Origin: DASPKW01 sp038244055
GTDB taxonomy: Bacteria > Planctomycetota > Phycisphaerae > Tepidisphaerales > Tepidisphaeraceae
Reading direction: 5' to 3'
Length of the DNA: 17,558 bases
NCBI GenBank assembly: GCA_038244055.1
Contig: JBBRTW010000101.1
Span: forward strand, 1-17,558
The notes under the pieces were generated by a model. The model saw nothing but the letters and a program-made list of their open reading frames with translations, was not told the DNA's origin and did no database searches. Numbering within the stretch: the first letter of the stretch is position 1; each line of letters starts with the position of its first letter. Positions 1-8,205 of this stretch are shown piece by piece. Position numbers and translations under genes: made by a program.

Positions 1-1
1 C

Positions 2-370
2 GTCTCGATGGGAAATCCCCATGCGGTGATTTTCACGCCCGAGGTGAAGTCGCTCGATCTGGCGCGGATCGGCCCGCCGCTGGAGCGGCATCCGGCCTTT
101 CCGAGGCGGATGAATGTGCATTGGGTGCAGGTCGTCGGCCGGGATGAGGTGATCATGCGCACCTGGGAGCGCGGCAGCGGCATCACGCTGGCCTGCGGGA
201 CCGGGGCCTGCGCGGTGGCGGTGGCGGGCGTGCTGACAGGGAGGACGGGGCGGAAAATTCTGGCGCATCTTCCCGGCGGCGATCTGACGCTGGAATGGCG
301 CGAGTCGGACAACAATGTTTACATGACCGGGCCGGCGACAGAGGTGTTTAGTGGGGTGTGGGAGGGGTGA
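2..370 (+). CDS. dapF: Diaminopimelate epimerase, C-terminal part (5' end outside window)
   Basis: DapF interconverts LL- and meso-diaminopimelate in the cytoplasm, the step before lysine and peptidoglycan cross-link synthesis. The frame is open from base 2 and reads VSMGNPHAV, a family hallmark. It continues through a WERGSGIT substrate-binding segment and ACGTGACA, which holds the second catalytic cysteine and the phosphate-like anion loop. It ends in the usual LPGG...MTGPA...VFSGVW tail. About 122 residues are present, somewhat under half of a normal 270-280 aa protein. The first catalytic cysteine must lie upstream of the window. The ATG at position 8 is internal, not the start. The gene converges on the SDR epimerase downstream. 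The family call is secure from these motifs. Confidence 0.96.
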   Translation, partial: VSMGNPHAVIFTPEVKSLDLARIGPPLERHPAFPRRMNVHWVQVVGRDEVIMRTWERGSGITLACGTGACAVAVAGVLTGRTGRKILAHLPGGDLTLEWRESDNNVYMTGPATEVFSGVWEG

Positions 371-433
371 GTTGCATCCGCGCCGTTCGAAATGCCCGGA
401 TGGGCCGAACAGCATTGATTGCGACCGGCGCAG

Positions 434-453
434 CTCGACATTCCGATGTCGAG
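434..453. terminator. Small hairpin between convergent dapF and epimerase genes
   Basis: A perfect 8-bp stem (CTCGACAT / ATGTCGAG) with a TCCG loop lies in the 167-nt gap between two convergent stop codons. It could act as a bidirectional terminator. Only a short run (GCTTTGATT) follows on the plus strand, so a classic U-tract is missing and the call is tentative. Confidence 0.35.
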
Positions 454-537
454 GCTTTGATTGGGACGGGGACGAGAGAGACGGATGGGGAGCCGGGTGG
501 ACATGGGTAGAAAACTGAATTGGCATCCAAACCCGGA

Positions 538-1491
538 CTACAGCAGGCGCTCAGCGCGAAGCCAGTTGATGAATCGCGCCAGGCCTTCTTCGATATTCAC
601 TCTGGGTTCGTAGCCCAATAGCTGCCGGGCTTTGCTGATATCGGCGTGGGTGATCTGCGGTTCGCTGGGCGGGCAGGGGGCATCGGTGACCTGGGCTTTG
701 CGGTGGAGGAGACTCTCCAGGATTTTGACGAAATCGACATTCTCAACGGGGCTGGAGCAGCCGAGGTTGATGATCTCGTAGGCCTGGGGTTTGTCGAGCG
801 CGGCGGTGAAGCCGGCGACGATGTCGTCGATGTAAGTCCAGTCGCGCTTGAGCCGGCCGGCATTGTAGAGGGTGATGGGTTCGCCGGCGTGGATGGCGAA
901 GGCCCATTTCCAGGGCATCATGTCGGGGCGACCGTGCGGGCCATAGACGTTGAAAAAGCGCAGGCAGGTGACCGGGAGTTTCCAGAGATGGGCGTAGGAA
1001 TGGGCGAAGAGCTCCATGGCGCGCTTGGAGGCGGGATACGGGGCCAGCGGTTTGTCGGCCGGGGCATCTTCCTTGAAGGGCACGGGCGTGGTCGAGCCGT
1101 AGGAGGAGCCAGTCCCGGCGAGCACGCAGCGCGGCTGGCCGATTTGGCGGGCCGCATCGAGAACGTTGACCGATCCCTGGACGTTGACCGCGCCGTAGAG
1201 CAGGGGGAATTTGACCGAGTAGCGCACCGCCGCCATGGCGGCGAGGTGGGCAACCGCATCGGGCTTGTGGGTCTGGAAGAGCTCGAGCAGGTTGGGGGCA
1301 TCGCGAAGATCGCCCTGGATGAAGGTGAACTGCGGATGGGCTTTGATATCCGCCATGTGCCGCTCTTTGTGGGAGAGCGGGTAGTAATCGTTCATGTTGT
1401 CGAAGCCGATGACCGAGTCGCCGCGCGCCAGCAGGGCCTTGGCGAGTCGGCTGCCCACAAATCCCGCAGCGCCGGTGATGAACACTTTCAT
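538..1491 (-). CDS. NAD-dependent nucleotide-sugar epimerase/dehydratase (extended SDR, UDP-glucuronate 4-epimerase-like)
   Basis: Predicted 317-aa cytoplasmic enzyme that remodels a nucleotide sugar, probably for surface polysaccharide. The Rossmann motif GAAGFVG is at residues 7-13, the substrate/active-site loop GTGSSYG is near 126-132, and the YxxxK pair is Y152-K156. NVYGPHGRPDM and RDWTYIDDIV resemble UDP-glucuronate 4-epimerases, but the exact sugar cannot be fixed from sequence. The open frame extends 36 codons further upstream. The start at 1491 is chosen because MKVFITGAAGF places the Rossmann fold at the N-terminus as in the family. There is no Shine-Dalgarno; a TAAAAC hexamer sits 7 nt before the ATG, so a leaderless mRNA is possible. 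The active-site serine context (TGSSYG) departs slightly from the common SSSVYG. Confidence 0.9.
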   Translation of the reverse strand: MKVFITGAAGFVGSRLAKALLARGDSVIGFDNMNDYYPLSHKERHMADIKAHPQFTFIQGDLRDAPNLLELFQTHKPDAVAHLAAMAAVRYSVKFPLLYGAVNVQGSVNVLDAARQIGQPRCVLAGTGSSYGSTTPVPFKEDAPADKPLAPYPASKRAMELFAHSYAHLWKLPVTCLRFFNVYGPHGRPDMMPWKWAFAIHAGEPITLYNAGRLKRDWTYIDDIVAGFTAALDKPQAYEIINLGCSSPVENVDFVKILESLLHRKAQVTDAPCPPSEPQITHADISKARQLLGYEPRVNIEEGLARFINWLRAERLL

Positions 1492-1804
1492 GGGGGATGT
1501 TTTAAGCGCGGGGAGGGAATAACGCCAGAATGCATGTTGTGGTGCGCGCGTCCACGCCTGCGGCTTCAATCTGGAGCGATCCGCTCCGATTGCCGCCATT
1601 TATCCGCGGGCGTCCCGCCCGGCGGGATGCCCCCACCCCAAGCGCACGATTGCGCACGCCCATTGAGGACGTCCGCACGCAGCCGAACCGGGCGAACCTC
1701 CATTTGCGTGCATTTGGGCTGGCGAATACAGTAAACGCCCCGCTCGAAGAGCAGTCGTCGATTATTGCCGGCGCGGGGAGCGGGGGATTTAGCGAGGATC
1801 GATC
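1492..1804. promoter_or_regulatory. Divergent intergenic region with three consecutive hairpins and a weak promoter
   Basis: No gene is supported in this 313-nt spacer between the divergent epimerase and RTX genes. Three inverted repeats follow one another: 1573-1587 (6-bp stem, GGAGCG/CGCTCC), 1608-1632 (10-bp stem with one G.U, loop CCCGG) and 1642-1655 (5-bp stem, GCGCA/TGCGC). A weak plus-strand promoter, TTGCGT (1704-1709), 17 nt, TACAGT (1727-1732), lies about 70 nt before the RTX start. If used, it leaves the hairpins upstream of transcription, where they would be DNA sites or the end of another transcript. A TAAAAC hexamer 7 nt before the epimerase ATG may serve the minus strand. Confidence 0.4.
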
Positions 1805-2635
1805 ATGGATGGAGTTGGACGCGTGGAATCGCTTGAAGGCCGTGTCATGTTGTCCGCCTCGGTCGTCAGGACCGGCAGCACGCTCCGCATCTACGGCGCC
1901 GCGGGCATCGACAACAATATTCTGGTTGCGCTCAATTCGAAGAAAGACACGATTTTCGTGACGGTCAATGGGGTGACGGAATCGGTCGTCTCCGACAACG
2001 TGAAGAAAGTGCGCATCTTCGGAGCCGAGTTGAACGATACCATCCGAATCGACGAATCCGCCGCGACGTTCAAATGGTTCACCAATATCGAAACTTTCGG
2101 CGGCGATGACTACGTTCGCTGCGGGTCGGAGCGCGACAACGTCTACCTGGGATATGGCAACGACACCGTGAAACTCGGAAACGGCCGGAACATGGCCTTC
2201 GGCGAGGCGGGAAACGATCACCTGGTCGGCGGGGCCGACCGCGATCTGCTGGTGGGTGGGGCGGGCAACGATCAGCTTGAAGGCGGCGATGGCCGGGATC
2301 AGCTCGAAGGGGACAACGGCAATGATGTTCTCGATGGCGGCCTCGCCTCGGACCTGCTCATGGGCGGGCGTGGAAACGACATTCTCATCGGTGGGGCCGG
2401 CCGGAATGTGCTGATTGGCCAGGATGGCAACGACACGCTCACCGGCGGCACGGACCTCGATGAGCTCTTCGGCAACGCCGGCGACGACAGCCTCAACGGC
2501 GGCGGCGGCGGCGATACGATGTGGGGCGGCGATGGAATCGACGTGATCGGCGGCGGCGGAGGCGGCGCGGTCATCCATGCCGGCGAGTTCAAGGGGATCA
2601 AGATCTTCATCGCCGAACTCACGCCAAAGTTTTAA
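1805..2635 (+). CDS. RTX-type calcium-binding repeat protein with planctomycete LEPR-XLL-like N-terminus
   Basis: Predicted 276-aa protein. Residues 6-17 read VESLEGRVMLSA, a planctomycete LEPR-XLL-like tag thought to mark surface or exported proteins. No ordinary hydrophobic signal peptide follows it. Residues about 20-95 form a beta-rich segment with no recognised domain. From about 95 to 250 there are RTX (haemolysin-type) nonapeptides of the form GGxGxDxLx, for example GGAGNDQLE, GGRGNDILI and GQDGNDTLT, which bind calcium in a parallel beta-roll. A glycine-rich run closes the repeats before a short hydrophobic tail. The start at 1805 is supported by GAGG at 1794-1797, 7 nt upstream. No secretion ATPase or toxin domain is present, so a structural or adhesive envelope role is more likely than a toxin. 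The exact role is unknown. Confidence 0.88.
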   Translation: MDGVGRVESLEGRVMLSASVVRTGSTLRIYGAAGIDNNILVALNSKKDTIFVTVNGVTESVVSDNVKKVRIFGAELNDTIRIDESAATFKWFTNIETFGGDDYVRCGSERDNVYLGYGNDTVKLGNGRNMAFGEAGNDHLVGGADRDLLVGGAGNDQLEGGDGRDQLEGDNGNDVLDGGLASDLLMGGRGNDILIGGAGRNVLIGQDGNDTLTGGTDLDELFGNAGDDSLNGGGGGDTMWGGDGIDVIGGGGGGAVIHAGEFKGIKIFIAELTPKF

Positions 2636-2752
2636 TGCGCTGCCGTGACACGCGGCCTTTCGCTCGCGCTGACGCTGTCGAAGGAATTCCAGGATCGATT
2701 CGCCGCCTCGCCATTTCAACGCGCGGCACGGCCACCCCGCCTCCCTTAATGC

Positions 2753-3886
2753 CTACCAGTTGCTTCTGACCTGCTCGATCAATTCGATATACCGCCCCGC
2801 GATCGTATCCCAGGAAAACGCCGCCGCCGTCTTCAGCGCCGCGGCGCACTGGGCCGTCAGATCCTTGTCGAAATAGTCGCCCAGGGCACGGGCCAGCGCC
2901 GGCGCATCATCCACCTCCACGAGCTTCCCATTGTCCCCATCGATTACGATCTCCGCGAACCCGCTGGCGCGCGAGGCGATCACCGGCTTGCCGCAGGCCA
3001 TCGCCTCCAGCGCCACATTCCCGAACGATTCCTCCAATGACGGCGCGGCCATGAACCGGCAATTCTGCAGCAGCCAGCGCTTATCCGCATCCCGCACCAA
3101 ACCTGTGAAAACGATCCGCTCGCCGAGCGGCGCGGCCAGCGCCTGAAGCGCTTCGATCTCGCGTCCTTCGCCGGCGATGGCCAGCTTCCAATCGCCGATG
3201 TCCCCGGCCGCGCTCAGCCGGGCGAAGGCATCGATCAGCAGGTGAAACCCCTTGCGGCGGATGGTGCGCCCGAGGCCCAGGACGAATGGGCCGGCCAGGC
3301 GCGGGTCCCTCGCCCACGAAGAAGCGGCCGCATCGGCGCGAAGCTCTTCGATGTTCACGCCATTGGGAATCCGCACCGTGCGCCCCTCGGCCGAGCTCAC
3401 GCCGACGATGGCCTGCACGACCTGTTCCATGGCCCGGCTGGCGCAGATGATGCGCGATGCGGTCGCCAGGGCCCAGGACAACTTCCGCCAGGCCGCGGGC
3501 TTTTTTCGGAAGCGCGAGACTTCGTAAATATCCCCGCCGCGCGGGTAGATGATCGCCGGCCTGCCGACGCGCCGGGCATGCTTGGCGCAGGCATATCCCG
3601 GCGGAAAGGCATGGTGGCCGATGTAGGCATCGAACGGCCCGAGTTCCTTCTCCATTTTTCGAATATGCCGCGCCACCCACCACCCCGCCCAGCGCGCGGA
3701 TTGCGGGTTGCGGTAGCGGCGAATCGGATAGGGCGCTGCGATCGCGTTGGAGACCCCGCGAACCTTCTGCGCCAGCACCGCGCATTCCACGCCGCGCGCA
3801 CCCATCGCCCGCACCAACTGATCGATGGCGATCTCCGCGCCGCCGACTTTGGGAAGGAAGGTGTCGGTAACATGGAGGATGCGCAT
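2753..3886 (-). CDS. Glycosyltransferase family 4 (GT-B fold)
   Basis: Predicted 377-aa retaining glycosyltransferase that adds a sugar from a nucleotide donor to a surface glycan or lipid-linked acceptor at the cytoplasmic face. The N-terminal domain opens MRILHVTDTFLPKVGGAE, with the GG acceptor-side loop at 15-16. The C-terminal domain shows GLGRTIRRKG (204-213; the R/K pair contacts donor phosphates) and the GT4 signature E286-x7-E294 in EESFGNVALEAMACGKPVIAS. IPNGVN at 173-178 is also typical. No transmembrane segment is seen. It lies 54 nt after the MuiA-like gene on the same strand. A separate promoter, TTGCCA (3920-3915), 16 nt, TAAAAC (3898-3893), ends 6 nt before the ATG, so it may be transcribed on its own as a leaderless message. 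Donor and acceptor cannot be told. Confidence 0.93.
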   Translation of the reverse strand: MRILHVTDTFLPKVGGAEIAIDQLVRAMGARGVECAVLAQKVRGVSNAIAAPYPIRRYRNPQSARWAGWWVARHIRKMEKELGPFDAYIGHHAFPPGYACAKHARRVGRPAIIYPRGGDIYEVSRFRKKPAAWRKLSWALATASRIICASRAMEQVVQAIVGVSSAEGRTVRIPNGVNIEELRADAAASSWARDPRLAGPFVLGLGRTIRRKGFHLLIDAFARLSAAGDIGDWKLAIAGEGREIEALQALAAPLGERIVFTGLVRDADKRWLLQNCRFMAAPSLEESFGNVALEAMACGKPVIASRASGFAEIVIDGDNGKLVEVDDAPALARALGDYFDKDLTAQCAAALKTAAAFSWDTIAGRYIELIEQVRSNW

Positions 3887-3892
3887 GGAATG

Positions 3893-3920
3893 GTTTTAAC
3901 GCGTCGCCGCCGGATGGCAA
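3893..3920 (-). promoter_or_regulatory. Candidate leaderless promoter of the GT4 gene
   Basis: The minus strand shows TTGCCA (5/6 match to -35), a 16-nt spacer and TAAAAC (4/6 match to -10), with 6 nt to the ATG at 3886. No Shine-Dalgarno precedes the gene. Sigma70-like assignment is by pattern only. Confidence 0.45.
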
Positions 3921-3940
3921 CCGGGCGCTAAGGCACGAGA

Positions 3941-5785
3941 TCACTTCTTCATCTGCGCCGGCTTGAAGTTGCCTATCGAAACATCCTTCGCGTATTCGAG
4001 TTTGAACTGATAGGTTACTTCCTTCGCCTTCTGTCCGGTCGTTCCCGGTTCGATGGTCAGGTCCCAGCGCAGCAGATTATCCGGCCGGAAATCGCGCAGA
4101 TATTCCGGATCGGCGCTGAGTTCGGGAGCGGTCTTCACCAGGCTCACGCCGACCGATTCCGCATCCGCCTTGGGAAGCCGGTCCCAAAGCTGCAAATTCA
4201 CCGCCGTCGCTTTGTAGCTCGAAACGCGAAGCCGATAGTCGTAGACGTGGATCTGGTTCGCCCCCTGCACCGTCCGCGATTTGTTCACCATGACGCGGTT
4301 AATCTGCAATTGCGGATCCACGCCAAATCCCGCCACGAACTGCTCGCCGATCGCCACCAGGGGAAGCTTCATCCGGCCCACGAAATCCTTGCCGGCGTAC
4401 ATCGTCGCCTCGCCCGGCAGCAGAACGTAATCGCTCTTGTTCGTCAGATTCGCCAGGCGGTACACATGCGATGTCACCACCGGCTGGGCCTTGTAGAAAT
4501 AATCCGGCGCAAGCTCGATCCGCGCCACCTCGATCAATTGCTCATCGTTGCGCGAAGGAACGGTCAACTTGCTCTTCAGATGATAGATGACGCTCGGCCC
4601 CTCCCGCACCGAAGGCGGCGCGGCCGCCAGTTGCTTGTTGAAATCGCCGACGGTCGGGTTGAGCAGTTCTTCAGTCTGCTCCAGCGCGGCCGCCTCGTTG
4701 ATCGCGTTGTTTCCGACAGAGATATTGCCGGAGTTAAACTGACTCTGGGCCTCTCCTCGCAATTTCTGCGATTGATCGTAATTGTCTCGCCCCAGTGTCA
4801 GCGTACCCCGCCCCGCCGCACTACCGCCGCCCCCGCCTCCGCCCCCGCTGCGCCCGCCCACCGTGATGTCCAGCGCCAGCAAATCGGGCGGGGCGGCGTT
4901 GAGCATCGGCTGGGCGGTGGAGAGGGTGACAGCCGCATCGCTCCAGTCTTCCCCGCTCTGCTGCTCGATCGCCGCCAGATACTCGATCTGCACCGGCTCC
5001 TTCTCGCCGGCCGCCCGCAACTTGTACTGCGGCCTCCAGGTCGCCGCCGACACCAGGTAGTTCAAATTCACCTTGGCGGCGGCGTTGTTCGCCTTATCCA
5101 CCACGATCACCGCATCGCGCTCCGTGCGATTTGTCCCGGCCGCCAGTTCGCTGATCTGCCTCTGCAGGAACGCCTGCTGCTCTGAATTCGCCTGCAGCTT
5201 CTGCTGCGTTTCCACCTGCGCCTTGGCCGACTCCTCGCGCGTGGTCATCACAAACCGGCTCAGCGTGACCACCGAATCCGCATTCATCACGCCCTTTTCC
5301 GTCAGACTCTGCATCGTGGCGGCGGTGAACGCCTCCAGCCGCGTCACAAATTTCTGATGTTCCTCCAGCACCTGTCCGGTTCGAGTCAGCGACTGCGTTT
5401 CCGCCTCCAGCTTTTTGAGTTGCTCCTGCAGCGCCCGCACCTCCGCCCGTGTGTCCTCGCGCACGGCCCGCGTGCGATAGCGCGTCGATAGAACGCGCAG
5501 GCCATCGCCCCCTTCGGTGTAGAGCGAGCTATCAATTGTCTGCGCCGGCAGGGGGCTGACGATCACTTCCACCAATCCCTGCCCGGCCGGCACATCCACC
5601 TCGCGCGTCACCAGCGCATTCCCCTGGTACACGGTCACCGCCACCACTTTGCTCGGCGCGGTCGTCGGCCCTTTTGCCGGCGTGGGCGGCTTGGCGGGCG
5701 CTGCCACCCCGGGCCGGGCGGGTTGCGCCATCACGAGACTCGAGCAGACCACCACCACCGCAAACGCAGCGAAAACATTCTTCAT
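3941..5785 (-). CDS. Exported MuiA-like protein (DUF4140 + DUF4139)
   Basis: Predicted 614-aa envelope protein. Residues 1-20 are a signal peptide (MKNVFAAFAVVVVCSSLVMA), followed by a Pro/Ala-rich linker. Residues about 46-145 match the N-terminal DUF4140 pattern (VTVYQGNALVTREVDVPAG). Residues about 110-216 are a long Glu/Gln-rich coiled coil, and about 238-600 form the DUF4139 beta domain (NYLVSAATWRPQYKLRA). The family includes proteins annotated 'mucoidy inhibitor MuiA'; the biochemical role is not established. An insertion at about 310-375 holds a run of eight glycines and a Gln/Asn-rich stretch, likely a flexible surface loop. GGAG lies 6 nt before the ATG. The neighbouring exported hydrolase and glycosyltransferase fit an envelope/polysaccharide theme, but no operon is proven. 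Confidence 0.88.
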   Translation of the reverse strand: MKNVFAAFAVVVVCSSLVMAQPARPGVAAPAKPPTPAKGPTTAPSKVVAVTVYQGNALVTREVDVPAGQGLVEVIVSPLPAQTIDSSLYTEGGDGLRVLSTRYRTRAVREDTRAEVRALQEQLKKLEAETQSLTRTGQVLEEHQKFVTRLEAFTAATMQSLTEKGVMNADSVVTLSRFVMTTREESAKAQVETQQKLQANSEQQAFLQRQISELAAGTNRTERDAVIVVDKANNAAAKVNLNYLVSAATWRPQYKLRAAGEKEPVQIEYLAAIEQQSGEDWSDAAVTLSTAQPMLNAAPPDLLALDITVGGRSGGGGGGGGSAAGRGTLTLGRDNYDQSQKLRGEAQSQFNSGNISVGNNAINEAAALEQTEELLNPTVGDFNKQLAAAPPSVREGPSVIYHLKSKLTVPSRNDEQLIEVARIELAPDYFYKAQPVVTSHVYRLANLTNKSDYVLLPGEATMYAGKDFVGRMKLPLVAIGEQFVAGFGVDPQLQINRVMVNKSRTVQGANQIHVYDYRLRVSSYKATAVNLQLWDRLPKADAESVGVSLVKTAPELSADPEYLRDFRPDNLLRWDLTIEPGTTGQKAKEVTYQFKLEYAKDVSIGNFKPAQMKK

Positions 5786-6008
5786 AACTTACTCCGCTGA
5801 AAGTCAGATGCCGACACCGTGTCTTCTTATACCTGATGCAGCCATCGCGCGCGACAACGCCGCCACGCTTCTCATGCGAGATCATAATGCAGTAAAGCTC
5901 GCCCGGATGCCGTATTTGCGAAATCTCATTCGGGCACTCCGATTCGGCGACAGCGCAGGCCAACCGCGCCCCTTGAATCGTCCGAATGGGTTTACGAAAG
6001 AGGCGCGA
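5786..6008 (-). promoter_or_regulatory. Upstream region of the MuiA-like gene with a -10 element and a small palindrome
   Basis: On the minus strand a TATAAG hexamer (5831-5826, 5/6 match to -10) lies 40 nt before the ATG, and GGAG lies 6 nt before it. No good -35 is visible. An 11-nt palindrome GACACCGTGTC (5813-5823) starts just downstream of the -10 and would overlap the transcription start, a plausible operator position. Nothing else is recognised in the spacer. Confidence 0.35.
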
Positions 6009-6884
6009 TCAACTCCGCGCCCCGCCCGACACTTTGCTCACGTCGGGCGTTTCCACCTTTTGCGCTCCCGCGCGGATTTCCGCCGCGGCGCGCTGGAGCA
6101 TGGCCGCATCGGCATCGCTGAGATCCATCAGCACTTTACCGGCCGCGTTGCGGATCGACTTGGGCAAGCCCTCGGGGCTGCGGCCGAAGATCGTCGAATA
6201 GATCACGCAGGCGTTCAGGTACGAACCGGCCGGCGTCGGGTGGCTCAGGTCCTTCACATGCAGGACGAAATCCGGTTTGGCCTTGAGCGTTGCCTCCCAG
6301 GCCCGGCCGGCGGGGGCGACCAGGGCGTTGAGATCGTGCGCCAGGGTTTCGTAGGCCTTGCACAATCCGGTCTGCGTTTCGGGCTTGTTTTTGCGGGCCC
6401 AGGTTTCGTAGAAGAGAGTCTTTGCGCCGACTTTCTGGATTTCCGCGTTGAAGAGCTTGGCGTACTGATACATCTTTTCGGTGTCGGTCAGCGGCCGCAT
6501 GCTGTGCTCCTGGAGCACCACGTAGTCCCAATTCCCTTTCTGAATCGCGGCCAGCGCCTTGCCATCATTCCAGTGCCCTTCCAAAGTCTGCCCGCCTTTG
6601 GTGACCTCCACGAACTCCATCTTCCGGCCATCTTTCACCGACATCGCCATCTGCTGAACGATCGTCCCCAGCCCGCCGTTGTAATAGGTGTAGCTGTTTC
6701 CGATGAACAGCACGCGAATCGCCTTGCTCGGAGTCGCGGTAGCCGATGCCAGTTGCGCGGGCGCATTTGTGGTCGGTGCAACGGCCTTCTCATCCGCTCG
6801 CACCCAGCCGGCCTGAAGCAGTGCAAACGCCAGCGCGGCAAGCATCATCCGGATCGCCACAACTTCCTTTTGAACCATTTTCAT
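6009..6884 (-). CDS. Exported SGNH/GDSL-family hydrolase
   Basis: Predicted 291-aa exported esterase/acetylhydrolase-type enzyme. A signal peptide spans about residues 13-30 (MMLAALAFALLQAGWVRA), then an Ala/Thr-rich linker. Block I is LFIGNSYTYYNGG with nucleophile Ser64. A glycine oxyanion residue is likely in KGGQT (96-100). VVLQEHSMRP (122-131) takes the place of the usual GxND block. The catalytic Asp212 and His215 are in KDLSHP. This arrangement resembles the DUF4886-like branch of the superfamily. The start at 6884 is chosen because GCGAGG lies 8 nt upstream; the open frame extends 41 codons further but that part is not protein-like. It is divergent from ygfZ. The substrate is unknown; deacylation of an extracellular glycan is an inference. 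Confidence 0.85.
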   Translation of the reverse strand: MKMVQKEVVAIRMMLAALAFALLQAGWVRADEKAVAPTTNAPAQLASATATPSKAIRVLFIGNSYTYYNGGLGTIVQQMAMSVKDGRKMEFVEVTKGGQTLEGHWNDGKALAAIQKGNWDYVVLQEHSMRPLTDTEKMYQYAKLFNAEIQKVGAKTLFYETWARKNKPETQTGLCKAYETLAHDLNALVAPAGRAWEATLKAKPDFVLHVKDLSHPTPAGSYLNACVIYSTIFGRSPEGLPKSIRNAAGKVLMDLSDADAAMLQRAAAEIRAGAQKVETPDVSKVSGGARS

Positions 6885-6983
6885 GAAGATGACCTCGCTG
6901 CGCTGAGGTGAACGGATCGCCAAAAACAGTCTCGAAATGCTGAGCCTGACTCGCCAGTAAGTACCCACTCGCTGCCGATTCGT

Positions 6984-7012
6984 TTGACACCACTGGGACT
7001 TCCGCACATAAG
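6984..7012 (+). promoter_or_regulatory. Strong candidate promoter of ygfZ, near-leaderless
   Basis: A perfect TTGACA (6984-6989), a 17-nt spacer and CATAAG (7007-7012, 4/6) lie 9 nt before the ATG at 7022. Transcription would start within about 3 nt of the start codon. No Shine-Dalgarno is present in this stretch. Confidence 0.6.
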
Positions 7013-7021
7013 CTGTGATCT

Positions 7022-8194
7022 ATGGGCACCTTACCCAATCCGCTGCATCCGCTTCATCAGCAGGCCGATGCTGAATTCCAGTCGTATGCCGACCTTGAGA
7101 TCACCTCCACCTTCGGCGAGCCGCAGGCGGAATACTCGGCCATCCGCAAAGCCGCCGCCATCATGGACTTACCGCAGCGGGGGGTGCTGCAACTGACCGG
7201 CAAAGACCGCCTGCCGTTTCTCAATAATCTGCTCACCAACCAGACCTGGGATAAGGCCGCCAAAAATGGTATGGAAGCGGGGCAGGGGGTCTATGCCTTT
7301 TACCTCAATATCAAAGGCCGAATCGTGGCCGAGCTTTGCGTGCTGGAACTGGGGGAGCGCACCCTTCTGGAGATGGATGCCCGCCTGGTCGACCCTCTTA
7401 AGATGATGCTCGACAGGTATCTGTTCACCGAGCAGGTGCAGATGACCAGCCTGCTCGGCCAATCCCATCGCCTGGCCATCCATGGCCCCGAAGCGCTATC
7501 CGTCCTCGCCGATGCGGCCGGCCAGGCGATTCCCGAGCTTGCCGATCTGGCCTCGGTCGCCGTCCCTTTGCTGGGGATCGATTCAGTCCTCTTCCGCGAT
7601 GATTCCTGCTCCGTTCCCGGTTACCAGATCATCGTCCCCGCCGAGCGCGCGGGCGATCTCTGGAGCAAGCTGCTGTTCCAATTCTCCAATCCTCTCGAAC
7701 TGGGCAAGCGCCGCCTGCGCCCGGTTGGGTGGGCGGCCTACAACGCCTGCCGGATTGAAGGCGGCCGGCCACTCTTTGACATCGACTTCGGCAACTCGGC
7801 CGACCCGGATCATTCCACCCTCCCCGCCGAGACCGGCCCTCTCTTCCCCCGCGGCGTCTCGCTCACCAAGGGCTGCTACCTCGGCCAGGAGATCGTCGCC
7901 CGCATGCATGCCCGCCAGCAGCTCGCCCGAGCGATCGTCGGGATCAGGATGGAAGACGAAGCCCTTCCCATCGCCGGCAACCCCATCTTCACGCAGGGCG
8001 ATGACCAGATCGGCATGGTGACCAGCAGCACCGTCTCTCCCATCCTCTCCAATGCCGCCATCGCCCTGGCGATGGTCAAGAAACCGTACTTCGCCCCCGG
8101 CACCGCGCTCCGCGTCGCGGCCGAGGGGCAGTTTCACAAGGCGGTGGTTGTCGAACTCCCGTTCATCCCCACATCACCCGCCGCTTCGAAGTAA
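7022..8194 (+). CDS. ygfZ: YgfZ/GcvT-like folate-binding protein (Fe-S cluster maintenance)
   Basis: Predicted 390-aa cytoplasmic protein of the aminomethyltransferase fold. YgfZ proteins bind tetrahydrofolate and help maintain certain [4Fe-4S] enzymes. The decisive motif is K283-G-C-Y-x-G-Q-E290, in which Cys285 is the conserved functional cysteine. The N-terminal part (residues about 35-110: YSAIRKAAAIMDLPQRGVLQLTGKDR) matches the GcvT_N pattern. The C-terminal part (about 300-375) is the small barrel domain (GxVTSSTVSP). The glycine cleavage system GcvT lacks this KGCYxGQE form, and no gcvH or gcvP is nearby, so YgfZ is preferred. The ATG at 7022 sits 9 nt after a -10 hexamer with no Shine-Dalgarno, suggesting a leaderless message. 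Confidence 0.9.
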   Translation: MGTLPNPLHPLHQQADAEFQSYADLEITSTFGEPQAEYSAIRKAAAIMDLPQRGVLQLTGKDRLPFLNNLLTNQTWDKAAKNGMEAGQGVYAFYLNIKGRIVAELCVLELGERTLLEMDARLVDPLKMMLDRYLFTEQVQMTSLLGQSHRLAIHGPEALSVLADAAGQAIPELADLASVAVPLLGIDSVLFRDDSCSVPGYQIIVPAERAGDLWSKLLFQFSNPLELGKRRLRPVGWAAYNACRIEGGRPLFDIDFGNSADPDHSTLPAETGPLFPRGVSLTKGCYLGQEIVARMHARQQLARAIVGIRMEDEALPIAGNPIFTQGDDQIGMVTSSTVSPILSNAAIALAMVKKPYFAPGTALRVAAEGQFHKAVVVELPFIPTSPAASK

Positions 8195-8205
8195 ACAGCC
8201 CGTGG

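Noticed and set aside
646..1734. 362-codon open frame on the plus strand opposite the SDR epimerase
   Set aside because: Gly/Val/Glu-rich antisense text; the epimerase motifs on the other strand are decisive.
1502..2719. 405-codon open frame on the minus strand opposite the RTX gene
   Set aside because: It is an antisense shadow of a high-GC gene: no domain pattern, unusual Ala/Val/Ile-rich text, and it overlaps a clearly coding RTX repeat frame.
5649..6911. 420-codon open frame on the plus strand opposite the SGNH and MuiA-like genes
   Set aside because: Arg/His/Gly-rich shadow with no motifs; both opposite-strand genes have signal peptides, motifs and ribosome sites.
7022..8194. Glycine cleavage T protein (gcvT) as an alternative name for the YgfZ-like gene
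   Set aside because: The KGCYxGQE motif is characteristic of YgfZ and no gcvH or gcvP is adjacent.
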